Assembly: GCA_963575745.1 (NCBI GenBank) | Contig: CAUYUJ010014622.1 | Span: forward strand, 123,245-187,244 | Source of the DNA: Prorocentrum cordatum | Lineage: Eukaryota; Sar; Dinophyceae; Prorocentrales; Prorocentraceae | Length of the DNA: 64,000 nt | Direction: 5' to 3' | Shown here: piece by piece, positions 50,716 through 61,886 of the stretch | How the letters are laid out: each line of letters begins with the position of its first letter | How positions within the stretch are numbered: position 1 is the stretch's first letter | Made by a program: the position numbers and the translations under genes | Notes under the pieces: model-generated | Database searches by the model: none | Told to the model about the DNA's origin: nothing | What the model saw: only the letters and a program-made list of their open reading frames with translations

Positions 50716-53600
50716 CCCGCGCCGTGATCACACCCCAGCTCCATGGCCAGGGCCATCACCTCTGTCGTGCCCTCTTGTCCATCAAGACGCGCGCCCGCAC
50801 CTCGCTGGACGGTGTCCAGCTGCACAAATGGACTTGGAAATGCGCCTGAAGGACACGCTTCTTCTCCTCGGCGCCCATCTCCTCCGTCGCGGCTGTCAGG
50901 CCTCGCACTCGCTTGCTCTCGTTGGTGGTGGGAATCGCGCCGTTGCACAACGAGTTCGTGAAAGCAGCTGACAGCGACTCACTTGGCTCGGACTTCATGA
51001 GATGCCTCGTGATACTCCGACACGTGGTTCTGGATAGATAGAGCGTTGTATTCAAAGTCCTGTACGCTGGGCATCCGTGTCCACAACTGAAGGCCATGTC
51101 CGCATGATCTCCAGAGTATTATGTACTGACGCGCCTAGCCAGCTGTCGATCGCTCCTCCTGGTCATCCACGGCTTTTAGATTGCGACTCCATCGTCTTTG
51201 TCATGCTTCCTACACAGCCGTCGAGTCTGCTCTTGACTAATTGGTCGGCGTGCTTCCGGAAGGAGTCCACCACGCTCGGCATTGTCTTCCATCCGCGGCA
51301 GGTTTCATGTCATTCCCAAGCGATGTCTCGGCTGCCCGTTAGCTTCTACTCCATCAGCTCGATTGCGTTCTCGCAAATCGCCTTGACGAGTTTCTGCTTC
51401 TTCTTCTTATTCTTCTTAATTAGGTCCATGATCTGCTCCTGGGTGTTTGGCTCACCGTTTGGAGCTTGGAACAGGGGCTGCAAGGAACAGAAGTCCAGTT
51501 AAGTCGTGGCCGATCTTTCTCAAGGTCGTCCAGTGCTCTCAGCTTGCCTGTCAACGATGCGAGTATGTTAAACTTCGACGTCAGCATGACTGACTTGCCG
51601 CCCAGCTTTCCACCGTGGCGGTGAGTCGTGAGTCGGGTTCGCAGGAGACCTCCGTCTTGCCCGCCGAGCCTGGACCCCTGAGGGTGCCGAACTCGTGGCA
51701 GACTTCCGTGCTGTCGGTTTCGATCTGTTCCTCCAGGTTGCTGACCAGCTCCTCTGTCGTTTTTGGTGGTCTCGCAGCACCCCGTGATGGCGGTCTCGGT
51801 CGGGTACTGGTCCAGTCGCTCCTGAGCCTTCGCGGTGCAACTGCACCTTAGACACCCGCTTGCACTGATTTCGGAAATCTTCCTTGTCGGCCGAGGTATC
51901 GGGCGCGGCCGTCTTCATCCGGAGCCTCTCCAGCTCCGTCCGCACGATTTCCTTCTCTTGTGGCGACTTCTTCCTGTCACGCTTGAGCTGCTCCACCTCG
52001 TTGAGCACGTCCCGAGCCTCCGGAACGCAGATGAGGCCGTCCTCGTCTGGGATCTCGGTCGATGCCGCTGCCGCTGCCTGCTGGAGCGTGACCTCGGGGT
52101 TCGGCACGTCCGTCCTCGGCATGGTAACCATCGACGGTTTCTTGGGCTTGGCCGGGACTTGCCGGATGGGTTGTCCCTGGACGAGCTGCTGTCGGACACT
52201 TGTCTTGCTCTTGAGCTCAGCCTCGACCAGATTCAACCGGGCTCATGGTGAGGTAACGCAGGTTACTCGGGGAGGTAACGCATGTTGGGTGTTCTTTTAA
52301 TAATTGGGGGTTCTTTTAACGCATGTTGGGTAACGCATGTTTTTCAACCAGGCTCATGAGCGCTCGCACTTGGAAGGCTCCCCAGTCTCCTTCAGCCCGT
52401 TCAGAGCGAGGGCCACGCTCCCGGGATGGTCCTGCGTCTAGCGCCTCGCGTTGCAGCCCTTCTTCGGCCAGTGGCCGAGTCGGAGGCCGCGCGCCCTGCA
52501 GTCCGCCCATCGGCTGTACTGGTTCCCAGACCAGGCGGCGTCGCTCGGTCCGAGTCGTGGTCCCCGCGGTGAGTGAGGGCGTCCGTGGCTGCCCTTGCAC
52601 GGGCTGCGCTCCGCTGCAGCGCAGATCTGACTAGTCCTGCGAGCAGAATAGCGAACGGGCGAGCTCTACCTCGCCGATAGTTTGAATTCATGCTCGACGC
52701 TGAGCGCTCATCAGGCATCTTCGGTAGTTGAAACTCGAAGTCCCGAATCTTCCTGAGCCGGAAACAGTCGCCGCAAATGCAGTGAGCTCCAAAAAGATCC
52801 GGGCTGCACCGCACGAATAACAGGTACACGCGTGAAGGCCAGGGCTCTGGTAGGAGCCCAACATCCGCCTCGGAGCGTTCCTATCGGACCTGGTTTTACT
52901 CCAAGCGCCTGCGAGCTCCTTGGGGTCCACCCTCCTGGTTTGTGCTGTGCTAGAGATTCTGGAACTCGTCCTCTGGGGGACTCCTTTCGCAGTGGACATC
53001 GAACCTGACGTGGCCCTCGGAGCTCTGGAGGTCTCCCTGATCGATATGAGCCTCGTCTGGATCCCCGACGATAGCGAGGCTTATGTACGTGATGATGCCG
53101 TTGTGGTGGCGTGAGACGTGGCACTGGAGATGAAAACAAAGTGGCGCATGTTCATGTCAACCGACTGATGGAGGCTGTGTGTGATGATGTGAGCTCTGTT
53201 TTCTCCAGCCTCTTCGCAGCAGTTCTTCCGAGCCCGTCCTGCTTCCATCCCTGGCGGCCCAGGTGGCCGCTCGCTCCGGGGCCTCCAGCGCTCCACCCGC
53301 TGGCACCAGAACCGCCACGCGAGTGCTGCTGCGAGGCGCTGCGCATTCCACGCTGCCTGGCCAGTCGCCAAGGGTGCGCCGCGGATCAGACCCCCGGTTA
53401 GGTTTATGATGTTCCAGCCTATGTTAGCCCTGATTACCAGGAAGAGTTTCGAGCACGAAGAAGGCACCGAAATTGGAGGGTTGTCACGTGTCGAGCCTTG
53501 GGAGGCGATACTCGTTCGACACTTTTACGACACTTTTCCAGGTGCTCGAAATCATTTTTGGGGTGCGATCTTTAAGTGCGATGGGGGCAAGTTAAGTTTT
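50716..53600 (-). other. Unassigned part of the Copia region
   Basis: The minus-strand frame 51568-52236 has a charged, probably coiled-coil segment (LNEVEQLKRDRKKSPQEKEI). 52229-52355 contains GGTAACGCA words between two copies of TTCAACCxGGCTCATG. Nothing else is recognised. It may be the linker between protease and integrase, with insertions. Confidence 0.4.
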
Positions 53601-53619
53601 GGTAAATCAGTAGGGTGTC

Positions 53620-54300
53620 CGCTCGAGGCTCGCTCCAGCTGGATCGGTAGATCGCTGAAGCGTGGGAACATCGCCGCTCTCGTCACGAAAGTCGATCACT
53701 GCACCCAGGCCCCCCAGCGTCGTCATACTCATTGAGAGTGGTACCTTCGGCGAGTTGAGAGAGATGATCGTTATTTTATTCATTGTCTTGCCGATCGGCG
53801 CGGGCCCTCCTACCCCCCCCCGTCCCCCCCCTATTGAGTAGATCTTGGCTGTTTTTCGGCGCCTGTTTCGAGCGGGTGGAGCCCCCACCCCAGAGGCAGC
53901 ACTCTCGCAAGCAGTCGCATTAAGCATAGGTCTGGAGCCAGACTTCCCCCCTCCCCACCCCTTTCCGCCCAATGTCGAAACGCCGAATAAAAAATAACGC
54001 TCACGAGTCGATCCCAAGGTTGGCCGTGTAGCCACCTGCAGTAGCGGTGACCTTTGTGCTGTTCCCCGCCACCTGTCCAGTGCCACTGCCGAAGCGGAGC
54101 CTCTTCGCGTCGGTCGGGACGAGGTTGATCTCCTCGCGGTCGTGCTACTCGCACCGGCGGTGGTATAGCCTCACGATGGCCTCGACCCCTCAGATGGTCG
54201 CGGCATCTCCACAATCCACGACGCCCTTGCCGTCCGGTGGCCAGGATGGAAATGTCCTCCAGGTCGTCGGTGTCGCCCTCTGCTGTTCCACCCTGCTGGT
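53620..54300 (-). pseudogene. Copia aspartic protease, split by a small insertion
   Basis: The N-terminal half has GVVDCGDAATI (D-x-G active-site region, ~54230-54190; here D-C-G-D instead of D-T-G-A) and AGGYTANLGID (about 54035-54003). The C-terminal half has TLGGLGAVIDF (about 53730-53697) and LERTPY. The two halves are separated by ~230 bp of AT-ended sequence (53772-54000) with no protease similarity. Confidence 0.7.
53772..54000. mobile_element. Small AT-ended insertion in the Copia protease
   Basis: The ends are imperfect inverted repeats: CGTTATTTTATTC on the left and, inverted from the right, CGTTATTTTTTATTC. It interrupts the protease between two conserved blocks. No ORF. A target duplication was not found. 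Confidence 0.6.
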
Positions 54301-54379
54301 CCGCGTCGGCGTCAAGCTGCGGCGCACTCGTCCCCAGAGGTGATGCCGACAAGAACACGAAGTTGGCCATGACTGGACT

Positions 54380-54500
54380 TCCCTTGCTGCCGCCTTCCGG
54401 CGGGTGTGGGCACTGGGCAACCCGATGTCCAGAATCGCCACACCAGAAACATCCTGAAAAGTTGCTGGCTGCCGCTACGAGGGTGGCCGCGTCCACTGGC
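54380..54500 (-). pseudogene. Copia gag zinc knuckle
   Basis: CFWCGDSGHRVAQC is a perfect C-x2-C-x4-H-x4-C knuckle (about 54455-54414), placed between gag and protease as expected for nucleic-acid-binding gag proteins. Confidence 0.88.
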
Positions 54501-54899
54501 TCCACGTTGCCCCTCTGGCCCGCCCAGAAAGGCTGGCCTGGGTCGTTTCTGGTGTTTGAGCCCTTGCCCTTACCCTCGCATTGAGATGAGCCATACTTGT
54601 CCTTCCCATTCTACTTTCACTTGCTGTAGCTGGTGGCGCCCGGGTAAAAGCCACTTGAAATGTTGTGTGCGTGCTGCTCTTGGTGGGCTGCCCAGTTCTC
54701 GTTGGCTAGCTGCTCTGCCGTCTGAGCGGCTGCTATGCTGTCCTTCAAAGCCGGGTTGTTCTCCTCGGCATTGCCGAAGAATGCGAGCGGGTGTAGATAT
54801 TCCTCTTAGTGGTTCCAGTAGCCATGCTCATCGTAGTAGCAGGTGTCGTCTTCGTCGGCCTCGCACCACTTCCCGCAGGCTGTGAAGTCGTCTCCTCGC

Positions 54900-56446
54900 T
54901 CGTCCTTGAAGCCGATGCAACTCCACCATCCGTGTTCTTCGGCCCAGAAGGTACATTTGCCATGTGGTCCATGATGAGTGGTTGGAGCTGTCGGCGCGAT
55001 CCAACTCTCAATCGGTGAATTGCTCACGCAGCGCCTGCTCAATCGCCTGGGAGTCGGTGCGGTTCTTGGTGCTTGCCAGGATCGCATTGCAGGCCAGTTG
55101 TTGCATGAGAGTCTTCATCAGCAGGAGCCATCCCACCACATCGTCACGTAATGCGTCGTGCGCGATGTCGTCTTCGTCGTCTAGCTTGAGTGGGTCGGCA
55201 GTCGTGTCGGTCCAGTCGTTGCGCCTCGAGTCGCGTTCATGGTTTTCCCTGCCGTCGTCGTCCTCGGCCTCAAGGTCGGTTCCATCTTCATTTCCCCTCG
55301 GTCCTTCCATCACTGACGGAGCTGGGACAGGCTGGGTCGGTTGGGTCGGAACTGTGGTCGCCGCAAACGACGGAAGGGTCGTTGGCGAGGCCAGCACCGT
55401 GGGCGATACGTACTGGTTCTTCTGGTCGTTTGCGTCGGAATCGACGTAGTGCCAGGCACAGCGGGTGATACGCATACGCTGCTCGATGTCGGTGACACCA
55501 CGTTGTCGTCTTCTCTCCTCTGTTGCGCTTGACTCGGTGAAAGAACTCCTCCAGTCTGGCTCCGATGTCGGGCAGTGGCTGCTTGCTGGCCTTACAGGAA
55601 CTCAAACAGGCCCTGCATTCCGTTCGTTCCCTCCAGCTGGTTGTGATCGAGCTTGCCACTGGCTCTGACCGCGCAGTTTCAAGCAGCTCCTGAAAAATAC
55701 CGTGCCTGGCAGCTCCCGAGCAGGTGTTGATCTCGGTGTTATGTCCCGCCCCACAGGAGTTGGACCCTGCACGTGCCCTCTGGCCAGTCCTCGAGTGTGC
55801 CAGCCCATGCAGGGTATCTCTTGTCCGTCCTCTGCTGGTCTCCTCTCGTGCTGCCGCTGTTGTCGCGGCCATAGACGTTCGCAAGGTCCGTCTCTTCTCC
55901 TGCTTCGTTGCCAATGTGTGTTGTGACCCACTTGGCAGGCTATCCTCTCGAAGCCCACAATTTTGATGATATCGATTCTTTCCTAGCAACTCGTCTCGCT
56001 CTCTCTCTCGGCGCCGTCTCGGTGCCGTTGTCGCCTGCCGTGCCACCCGGTAGTCTGCTATTCTGACTGGTGTGAGCGGTTCATCGTGTTGATATGCATG
56101 CATGCCTTGCTTGGTTGATTTGACACATCTGACTCAAGGGCCCTGTAAATAGCAGCGGTGCGAGAGAGTCGGCGGCGAGCGGCAACAGGCAGCGAATGCA
56201 TGAGGTAATCCACGCCCTCCGAGGCCCGCGCACGATCGTGAGCTGGGTCGCTTTGAGCTTCTTCTGGGGCACGGCGCCCCTCGCAGGGCCCTCTGACGCA
56301 CTCCTCCCCTGCTCGGCCGCCTGTGTTGGATGTTCTGCCGTGCTGCTCTCGTGACGGCGTGGCACATTGTACGTGGGAGGCATGTCGGCTTCAATGCGAG
56401 CGCCGCCGGACCCCCCCATGACCCCTGGCTCGCGGCATCCAAGCAC
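54900..56446 (-). pseudogene. Copia gag polyprotein region
   Basis: Minus-strand frames carry LPDIGARLEEFFHRVKRNRG (about 55578-55520), then GWLLL ... AILASTKNRTDSQAIEQALR (about 55140-55020). I associate both with dinoflagellate Copia gag sequences. The N-terminal frames (56446-56119 and 56103-55288) overlap in different phases, so the 5' part is frameshifted. No intact start-to-stop gag remains. Confidence 0.6.
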
Positions 56447-56764
56447 TGCTGAATTTAAGAGAGTTGCCTACAAGGACTAGGCGTAGAGGAGGGAGCAGGA
56501 GAGAAGAAGAGGAGGAAGAGGAGGACTCGTTTTTCTCCATGCACGCGTGTTCCTTCCTTCTCCGTTCGGCTCGTCCTCGATCATGATGTTACTTAGGTGT
56601 TCAGTCGATCGATCTCTCCTCCCTTCACTCTTCTTTTCCGTTTCTTGCCGCCCTGATTAGGGACTCATTGCGCCAGCCAGGCTTAATTAGTTCACCGCAG
56701 CGTTAAGCCGATGTTGATATGCAAGCACGATCCAGGCTGCCGCCTCAGGTGGGTCTGAGCTCAG
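56447..56764. other. No gene seen
   Basis: Mixed sequence between the Copia gag and the purine array. A Copia LTR would be expected here but no second copy was found to prove it. Confidence 0.4.
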
Positions 56765-58330
56765 ATGGAGGAGAAGGAGGAGGAGGAGGAGGAGGAGGAG
56801 GCGAAGCAGCAGGAGAGGGCCCGAGAGACTGCCTGGGGGCGCGCCCCTCGTGCCGCTGCGCCCGGGGGCTGCTCGAGAGGCTGCCCCGCTGCAGAGACCC
56901 CTGCACCGCCTGGCGTGTGCAGAGAGAGGAGAAGGAGGAGGAGGAGGAGGAGGAGGAGGAGGAGGAGGAGGAGGAGGAGGAGGAGGAGGGGACGAGGACG
57001 AGTAGGGAGGAGGAGGAGTGAGGAGGGAGGAGGAGAGGGGAGGAGGAGGAGGAGGAGGAGGAGGAGGAGAGGAGGAGAAGAGAGGAGGGAGGAGAGGAGG
57101 AGGGAGGAGGAGGAGGAGGAGGAGGAGGAGGAGGAAGGAGGAGGAGGAGGAGGAGGGAGGGAGGGAGGAGGAGAGGAGGAGGAGGAGGAGGAGGGAGGAG
57201 GAGGAGGAGAGGAGGAGGTAGAGGGGAGGAGGGAGGGAGGGAGAGGAAGAGGAGGGAGGAGGAGGAGGGGAGGGAGGAGGGAGGAGGGAGGAGGAGGAGG
57301 GAGGAGGAGGAGGGAGGAGGGAGGAGGGAGGAGGAGGAGGAGGAGGATGAGGAGGAGGAGGGAGGAGGAGGAGGAGGAGGAGGAGGAGGAGGAGAGGAGG
57401 AGAGGGAGGAGGGAGAGGAGGAGGAGGAGGAGGAGGAGGAGGAGGAGGAGGAGGAGAAGAACCGCAGGTGCTGCGCCTGCCTGTGCCCCTGCGCGGTGGC
57501 CCAGTACCACCCGCCCTTCCGGCTCCGCGTCGTCGTGCACGGCGGCTGGAGGCGGCCCTTGCCGATCAGTGGTCCCTCCCTCTCCCTCCTCCTACTCCTC
57601 CTCTGTGTTCCCTCCCACTCCCTTCTTCCTCCTCCCCTCCCCTCCTCCTCCTCCTCCCTCCTCCTCCTCCTCCTCCTCCTCCTCCTCCTCCTCCTCCTTC
57701 CTGCTCCTCCTCCTCCTCCCTCTTTCCTGCTCCTTCCAGTCATTCCTCCTCCTCCTCCTCCTCCTCCTCCTCTTCCTCCTCCTCCTCCTCCGTGTTCCCT
57801 CCCACTCTCCCTCCTCCTGCTCATCCTTCCTCCGTCTCTTCATTCCTCCTCGTCCTCCTCCGCCCACTCCTCCTCCTCCTAGTCCTCCTCTTCCTCCTAC
57901 TCTTCTCTGTTCCCGCCCATTCCCTCCTTTTGTTCATCCCTCCTCTTTCTCCTCATTCCTCCTCCTCCGCCCCTCCTCCCCCCCTCCTCTTCCTCCTCCC
58001 CTCCTCCTCCTCCTCCTCCTCCTCCGTGTTCCCTCCTACTCCCTCCTCGTCCCCTCTACCTGCTCACCTCATTTTTCCTTTTCCTCCTTTCTCCCCCCCA
58101 CTCCTCCCTCCTATTCCGCCTCCTCCTCGTCCTCGTCCTCCTACTCCTCCTCCTCCTCCTCCTCCTTTTCCTTCTCCTCCTCCTCCTCCTCCTCCCTCCT
58201 CCTCTCCTCCTCCTCCTCCTCATCATCATCATCATCATCATCATCATTCCTCCTCCTCCTCCTCCTTCTCCGTCTCCCCCTCCTCCTCCTCCTCCTCCTC
58301 CTCCTCCTCCTCCTTCTCCTCTTCCTCTGT
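56765..58330. repeat. GAG array facing a CTC array around a 120-bp unique core
   Basis: Purine triplets fill 56765-57465 (with a ~120-bp unique island at 56808-56928) and pyrimidine triplets fill 57586-58330 (with an ATC block at 58221-58247). The two are reverse complements in composition. The core 57466-57585 is open in several frames (CLCPCAVAQYHPPFRLRVVV on plus). Poly-Glu, poly-Arg and poly-Ser/Pro frames up to 623 codons are artefacts. Confidence 0.9.
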
Positions 58331-58337
58331 CGCCCCT

Positions 58338-58356
58338 GTAGCCATTTTGGCCCAAG
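58338..58356 (+). other. Relict dinoflagellate spliced leader
   Basis: GTAGCCATTTTGGCCCAAG matches the 3' 19 bases of the dinoflagellate SL exon with one difference (T to C at the fourth base from the 3' end). The preceding CC is offset by one inserted T. It lies at the 5' boundary of the LINE, just after the CTC array. Such relicts form when a trans-spliced mRNA is reverse-transcribed and inserted. Confidence 0.85.
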
Positions 58357-58508
58357 GTTCCAAAGGTCGCGGGCACAGCGCCCGCAGGCTCTCAGCGGAT
58401 ACCGCTGGCTCGCGGCTCGATCGGGATCATTTCCTATCCTCGCCGTTCACATCGACGCGCTCACTTCCACGGCTTGCGCGGCCCAGTCCGCATCGGCGGA
58501 AGAGTCAT

Positions 58509-59450
58509 GGAATATCAAAGCAAGCCCACTGAACAGTACCTATGGTTTGCCGGAGCCGCCAAGCCTTCTGCCAGCCAAATGCCCGCACATCACCGAGGGC
58601 AATTGCAATGACATCTCTAAGGACACGTATACGTAGCTCCGGCAGCGTTCACAGACACGGCAAGACAGTCGACGCCCACGCGCAAGTTCAAGTCGTCGTT
58701 ACCATCACTGAGGCCACTGCTGAGCTCACTGGCCACAGAGCGCGACACCGCCGACATCAAGAGCAGCGCCAACAAAATTGAAGGCCTCAACAAGAGCCTC
58801 TTCACCGCCGTCGCCGACATCAGGCGCATGCGCCCGTCCATCAACACCGACTCCATCGGGAACTGTGGCCGCCAACCTTACGTCGGTCTCTTCTGGTGTG
58901 GTGTTGCAGCAGAGTTCAACGCCACCGCCCTCAAGACCTCGCTTCTGGCGTGGTTCACCGCCGCCAACGCAGACATCAACGCAATCACGCCCAACGCCAA
59001 CGGTCCAGGCAAGCGCATGTCCTGCATCAGGCGGCGACCTCGTTGCTCTCCCTCGTGCTCATGAGTCGCACCGGGCGCTCCGCATCGGCAAGGGCTGGCA
59101 CTCTCTCAGCATCGAGACCTCCCAGGGGGCCCATCATTTTTACGTCACCACCGACATTCCGCCGCGCATGGATCGGCAAGAAGTTCAGCTACATAAACTC
59201 AGCAGGCTTGTCAACACCAACGTCCAGCACATGCAGCCATTTATCCACCGCTCTATCGGGCACCTGTCTCTCAATGTCACGCCCATCGTTCGTGTCACCG
59301 CAGGCGTCTCAGACGACGAGGCGTCTAAAATTCGCTGACCTGACGCTGCTGAACCTGTTGGTGTTGACGCTAGTACTGAAGAGCAGCCCGTCTCCGAGCT
59401 CGCCGCCGCCTTCTCAGACCCCGCGGCGCCAGTGTCGTGGCTTTGACGAG
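58509..59450 (+). pseudogene. LINE ORF1 region
   Basis: A start at 58509 (MEYQSKPTEQYLW) stops early. The sense resumes in another frame with STPTRKFKSSLPSLRPLLS and ATERDTADIKSSANKIEG (about 58675-58785), followed by an Asn/Thr/Ala-rich segment. No RNA-binding domain was recognised. Assignment as ORF1 rests on position before the endonuclease. Confidence 0.45.
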
Positions 59451-59559
59451 CGGTGGCCTCCATGGGCCACGCGTCCATCCAAGGGCAGGTTGAGCATCGC
59501 ATCGTGGAGTTCCCAAGCCTTGCTCGGACGTTCGGCAGCCAGACGCGACGCCAAGAGAG

Positions 59560-61240
59560 CGATGCTGGTCCCTCACCTGCTCTTGCGACCTGTCATCGCT
59601 ATCCAAGAGACGCACGGCAACGAAGTCTGCCTCCAGCTGCTCGCCGAGTCCACGCCGCACCACTAATTCTCCTGCCACTCCGCGTTCAACGGCCAACTCC
59701 GAGACCTTCGGTAGCGTCGTTGTCCTGATTCTTTTCGACAGGCACGAGCTCCAACTTCCTGTTCACCAGCGCTCAATGAGCGACTTTTTTCGAGATCGCC
59801 CCTGGCCGCGTCGCCAAGATCCGCATGCAGAACGCTGCTCGCCAGTGTGAGACCGCAGTCTAATGGCCTTCGGCCCATCCCGCCACCGCGCCTGGGCTGT
59901 GGGCATGAAGCCTATTGGATGCTCGCTGGGATGTCGTGGGAGTCTTCTCGGGTGCCTCTTTGAGGCGGTGTGGACGCATCTTGGGGGCCTTTGGGGGGCC
60001 CCTTCTGGCTTCTTTTGGGCCTCTTGGGGGCCGCCTGGGGCCTCTTGGGGGCCCCAGTGGGGGCCTCTTGGAGTCTCCTGGGCGCCTCTTTGGGCATCCT
60101 GGGGGCCTCTTGGGGCGGTAGGCTGTGATTTTCGGTGCGTGTTCCTTCTTTTGGGCCCCTTCTGGAGCCCTCTGGGGGCCCTCCAGGGCAGTTTTGGGCG
60201 CGTCTTGGACCATCTTGGGGCCATCTTGGACAGTTTGGGGGCCTTCTTGCAAGCTTCTTGGGCCGTCTTGGGGAGGTCTCGGAAGACTCCAAGGCCGTCT
60301 GGGAGCGTCGGGAAGGCGAAACGGCGAGAAAAATCTATGAGTTTGGCTTCTTGGGGCCCTCTTGGGAGGCCTCTTGGAGGCCTCTTTGGGCGTCTTGGAG
60401 GCCTCTTTGGGCCGTGTCTGGGGGCCATCTTGAGCGTCTTGGAGCGATCGTTCGGCGACTCGGGGCCCTCTTGGACCGTCTTGGGGGCTTCTCGGGGCCC
60501 TCTGGGCCCGTCTCGGGGCTTTTTTGGGCCCGAAATATTCATGCGGGAATGCTCGGGGAAGCCCAGGGGAACCGCGCCACGCCCCCAGAGATTCGGGCCG
60601 AGGGGCTCTGAGCCAGAGGGGCAGCGAGAGGACCCGAGGACACGCCCATTCCGTGCCCAGAGGCACGGCGGCGCATCTCCAACGCTCGCAGTCACGAGCT
60701 CTCGGCCGCAGACAGGACCCGGTCTTCGTCAGCGTGGCAAGCTGCTCTTGCTCGGGTGGCGCTGAGCCCGTCCACCCACAACCTCGCGCCCATCGGTGAC
60801 TCCAATATCTCCGCGAGCCGTCGGCATGCTTGCAGAGACCCGCCGGTGCCAGCGCCGCTGCCCGGCGCCCAACATCAGCTGACATACAGGAAGCGCATCT
60901 TCAGTTCCGTCGTGGAAATCACGCCCGATCGACTACTCACCGATGCTCTGCCAACCAAGCCGAGTCCACCATCGACCGCTGCTGCACCTCAACCCACGCG
61001 CGCCATTTCCCGAATCTCGGGGCCCACTTCATCTGTGACAGCCGCCCACTGGAACGGACGGGCGAACATGCGAGCGATCGTGAAATTGTTTGTCTTCGTC
61101 TACGCCCAAGGGCCCAGAAGCCCCCAGCGGTGCGTGGCAGTCCCGCATTAAGTTTCGACTCCTCGCTCTGCAAGCTGCAATACACCCCGCTTCCTGAACG
61201 AGGCAGACATCCCTGCCACGAAGGGGCGGACAACGAAGCA
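59560..61240 (+). pseudogene. LINE AP-endonuclease (EEP family), interrupted
   Basis: This domain nicks target DNA for target-primed reverse transcription. IAIQETHG (catalytic Glu, ~59600) and APGRVAKIRM (~59795-59825) precede the insertion 59869-60600. After it come APIGDSNIS (the G-D-x-N block, ~60786-60812), a TH and STIDRCC pair (~60930-60985), and ASDREIV (~61070-61090). The last is the usual S-D-H catalytic triplet with His changed to Arg. Several frame changes occur. The family call rests on four ordered motifs. Confidence 0.7.
59869..60600 (-). repeat. GC-rich CTTGGGGGCC repeat inserted in the endonuclease
   Basis: About 730 bp of degenerate CTTGGGGGCCTCTTGG words, the inverted counterpart of 4734-5560. 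Removing it brings the two endonuclease halves to a normal domain length (~250 codons). Confidence 0.75.
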
Positions 61241-61289
61241 TAACGCGACTGCTGCGGCGCAGAAGGCTCTTGATGCACGTCGGAGGCCA

Positions 61290-61720
61290 TCGACAACAGC
61301 GTGGCCATCGGCAGAGATGCGAGGGCGCTGACGATCCGCAGCATAGCTCGTGTGGTGTGGTTCCAGGATGCGCGCCTCGCGAGGTTGCTCGCTTCCGACG
61401 CCGCTGCACGTGCTGAGCACATCCGCGTTCTCGGCCGCTCCGTCGCGCTCAACGACCCCGACGCCCTCGCCAACTCCGCAGCCTCTGACTATCGCAGGCA
61501 GCGGGCTGCCGCTCGTGCACGCGCCGCCCACCGGGAGAACAACCGCCAGCTCGGAGACAACTGGGGGCAGCTGGCTCGCCGAGCGACTGGCGAGCTGCTG
61601 GGACCGTTCGCCGAGCGACCGGCGGTCGCTGGCGCCCGCATCTCCGCTGGCAGCCGCCGCAGCGCGGCCGCCGAGGCGTCGGCCACGAGCAGCGCCACCC
61701 AGCAGCACTGGAGCCAGGCC
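61290..61720 (+). pseudogene. LINE inter-domain (endonuclease to RT) segment
   Basis: An open frame of ~145 codons (IARVVWFQDARLARLLASDA, then RRQRAAARARAAHRENN) is Arg/Ala-rich and helical, as expected for the linker between endonuclease and RT. It ends abruptly in the CTC array at 61721. Confidence 0.5.
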
Positions 61721-61790
61721 TTCGCCGCCCTCCTCCTCCTCCTCCTCCTCCTCCTCCTCCTCCTCCTCCTCCTCCTCCTCCTCCTCCTCC
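61721..61790. repeat. CTC microsatellite
   Basis: Seventy bases of pure CTC at the point where the LINE ends. Confidence 0.95.
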
Positions 61791-61886
61791 GTCGACACCC
61801 CCAACATGCCGCACTGCTTGGACGGCGCGCTTGCTCAACGGCTTGCCACGTCACTTTCACGCACAGCGGAAGCCCATGCCAATGAA

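Larger units (their letters stand above)
46985..56446 (-). mobile_element. Decayed Ty1/Copia retrotransposon (minus strand)
   Basis: Reading on the minus strand the order is gag (about 56446-54900), CCHC zinc knuckle (~54480-54400), protease (~54290 to 53620), integrase (~50460-49560), reverse transcriptase (~48900-47850) and RNase H (~47690-47290). This order, with integrase before RT, defines Ty1/Copia. Every module is broken by stops or frameshifts. The ~3.1 kb between protease and integrase (53600-50500) has no recognised module and may be extra or inserted sequence. LTRs and a primer-binding site were not identified, so the outer limits are approximate. Confidence 0.8.
58338..61720 (+). 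mobile_element. LINE (non-LTR retrotransposon), 5' part only
   Basis: The plus strand holds the relict SL, a 5' leader, a gag-like ORF1 region (58509-59450), an AP-endonuclease (about 59560-61240) split by a GC-rich repeat, and the start of the linker that normally precedes RT (61290-61720). It then stops at a CTC array; no RT follows in the window. Frames change repeatedly. An intact 5' end with loss of the 3' end is the reverse of usual LINE truncation, so the missing RT more likely reflects a later rearrangement. Confidence 0.7.

Noticed and set aside
56745-58636. Long poly-Glu/Arg/Ser/Pro ORFs (up to 623 codons)
   Set aside because: They follow GAG and CTC triplets and are open in most frames on both strands.
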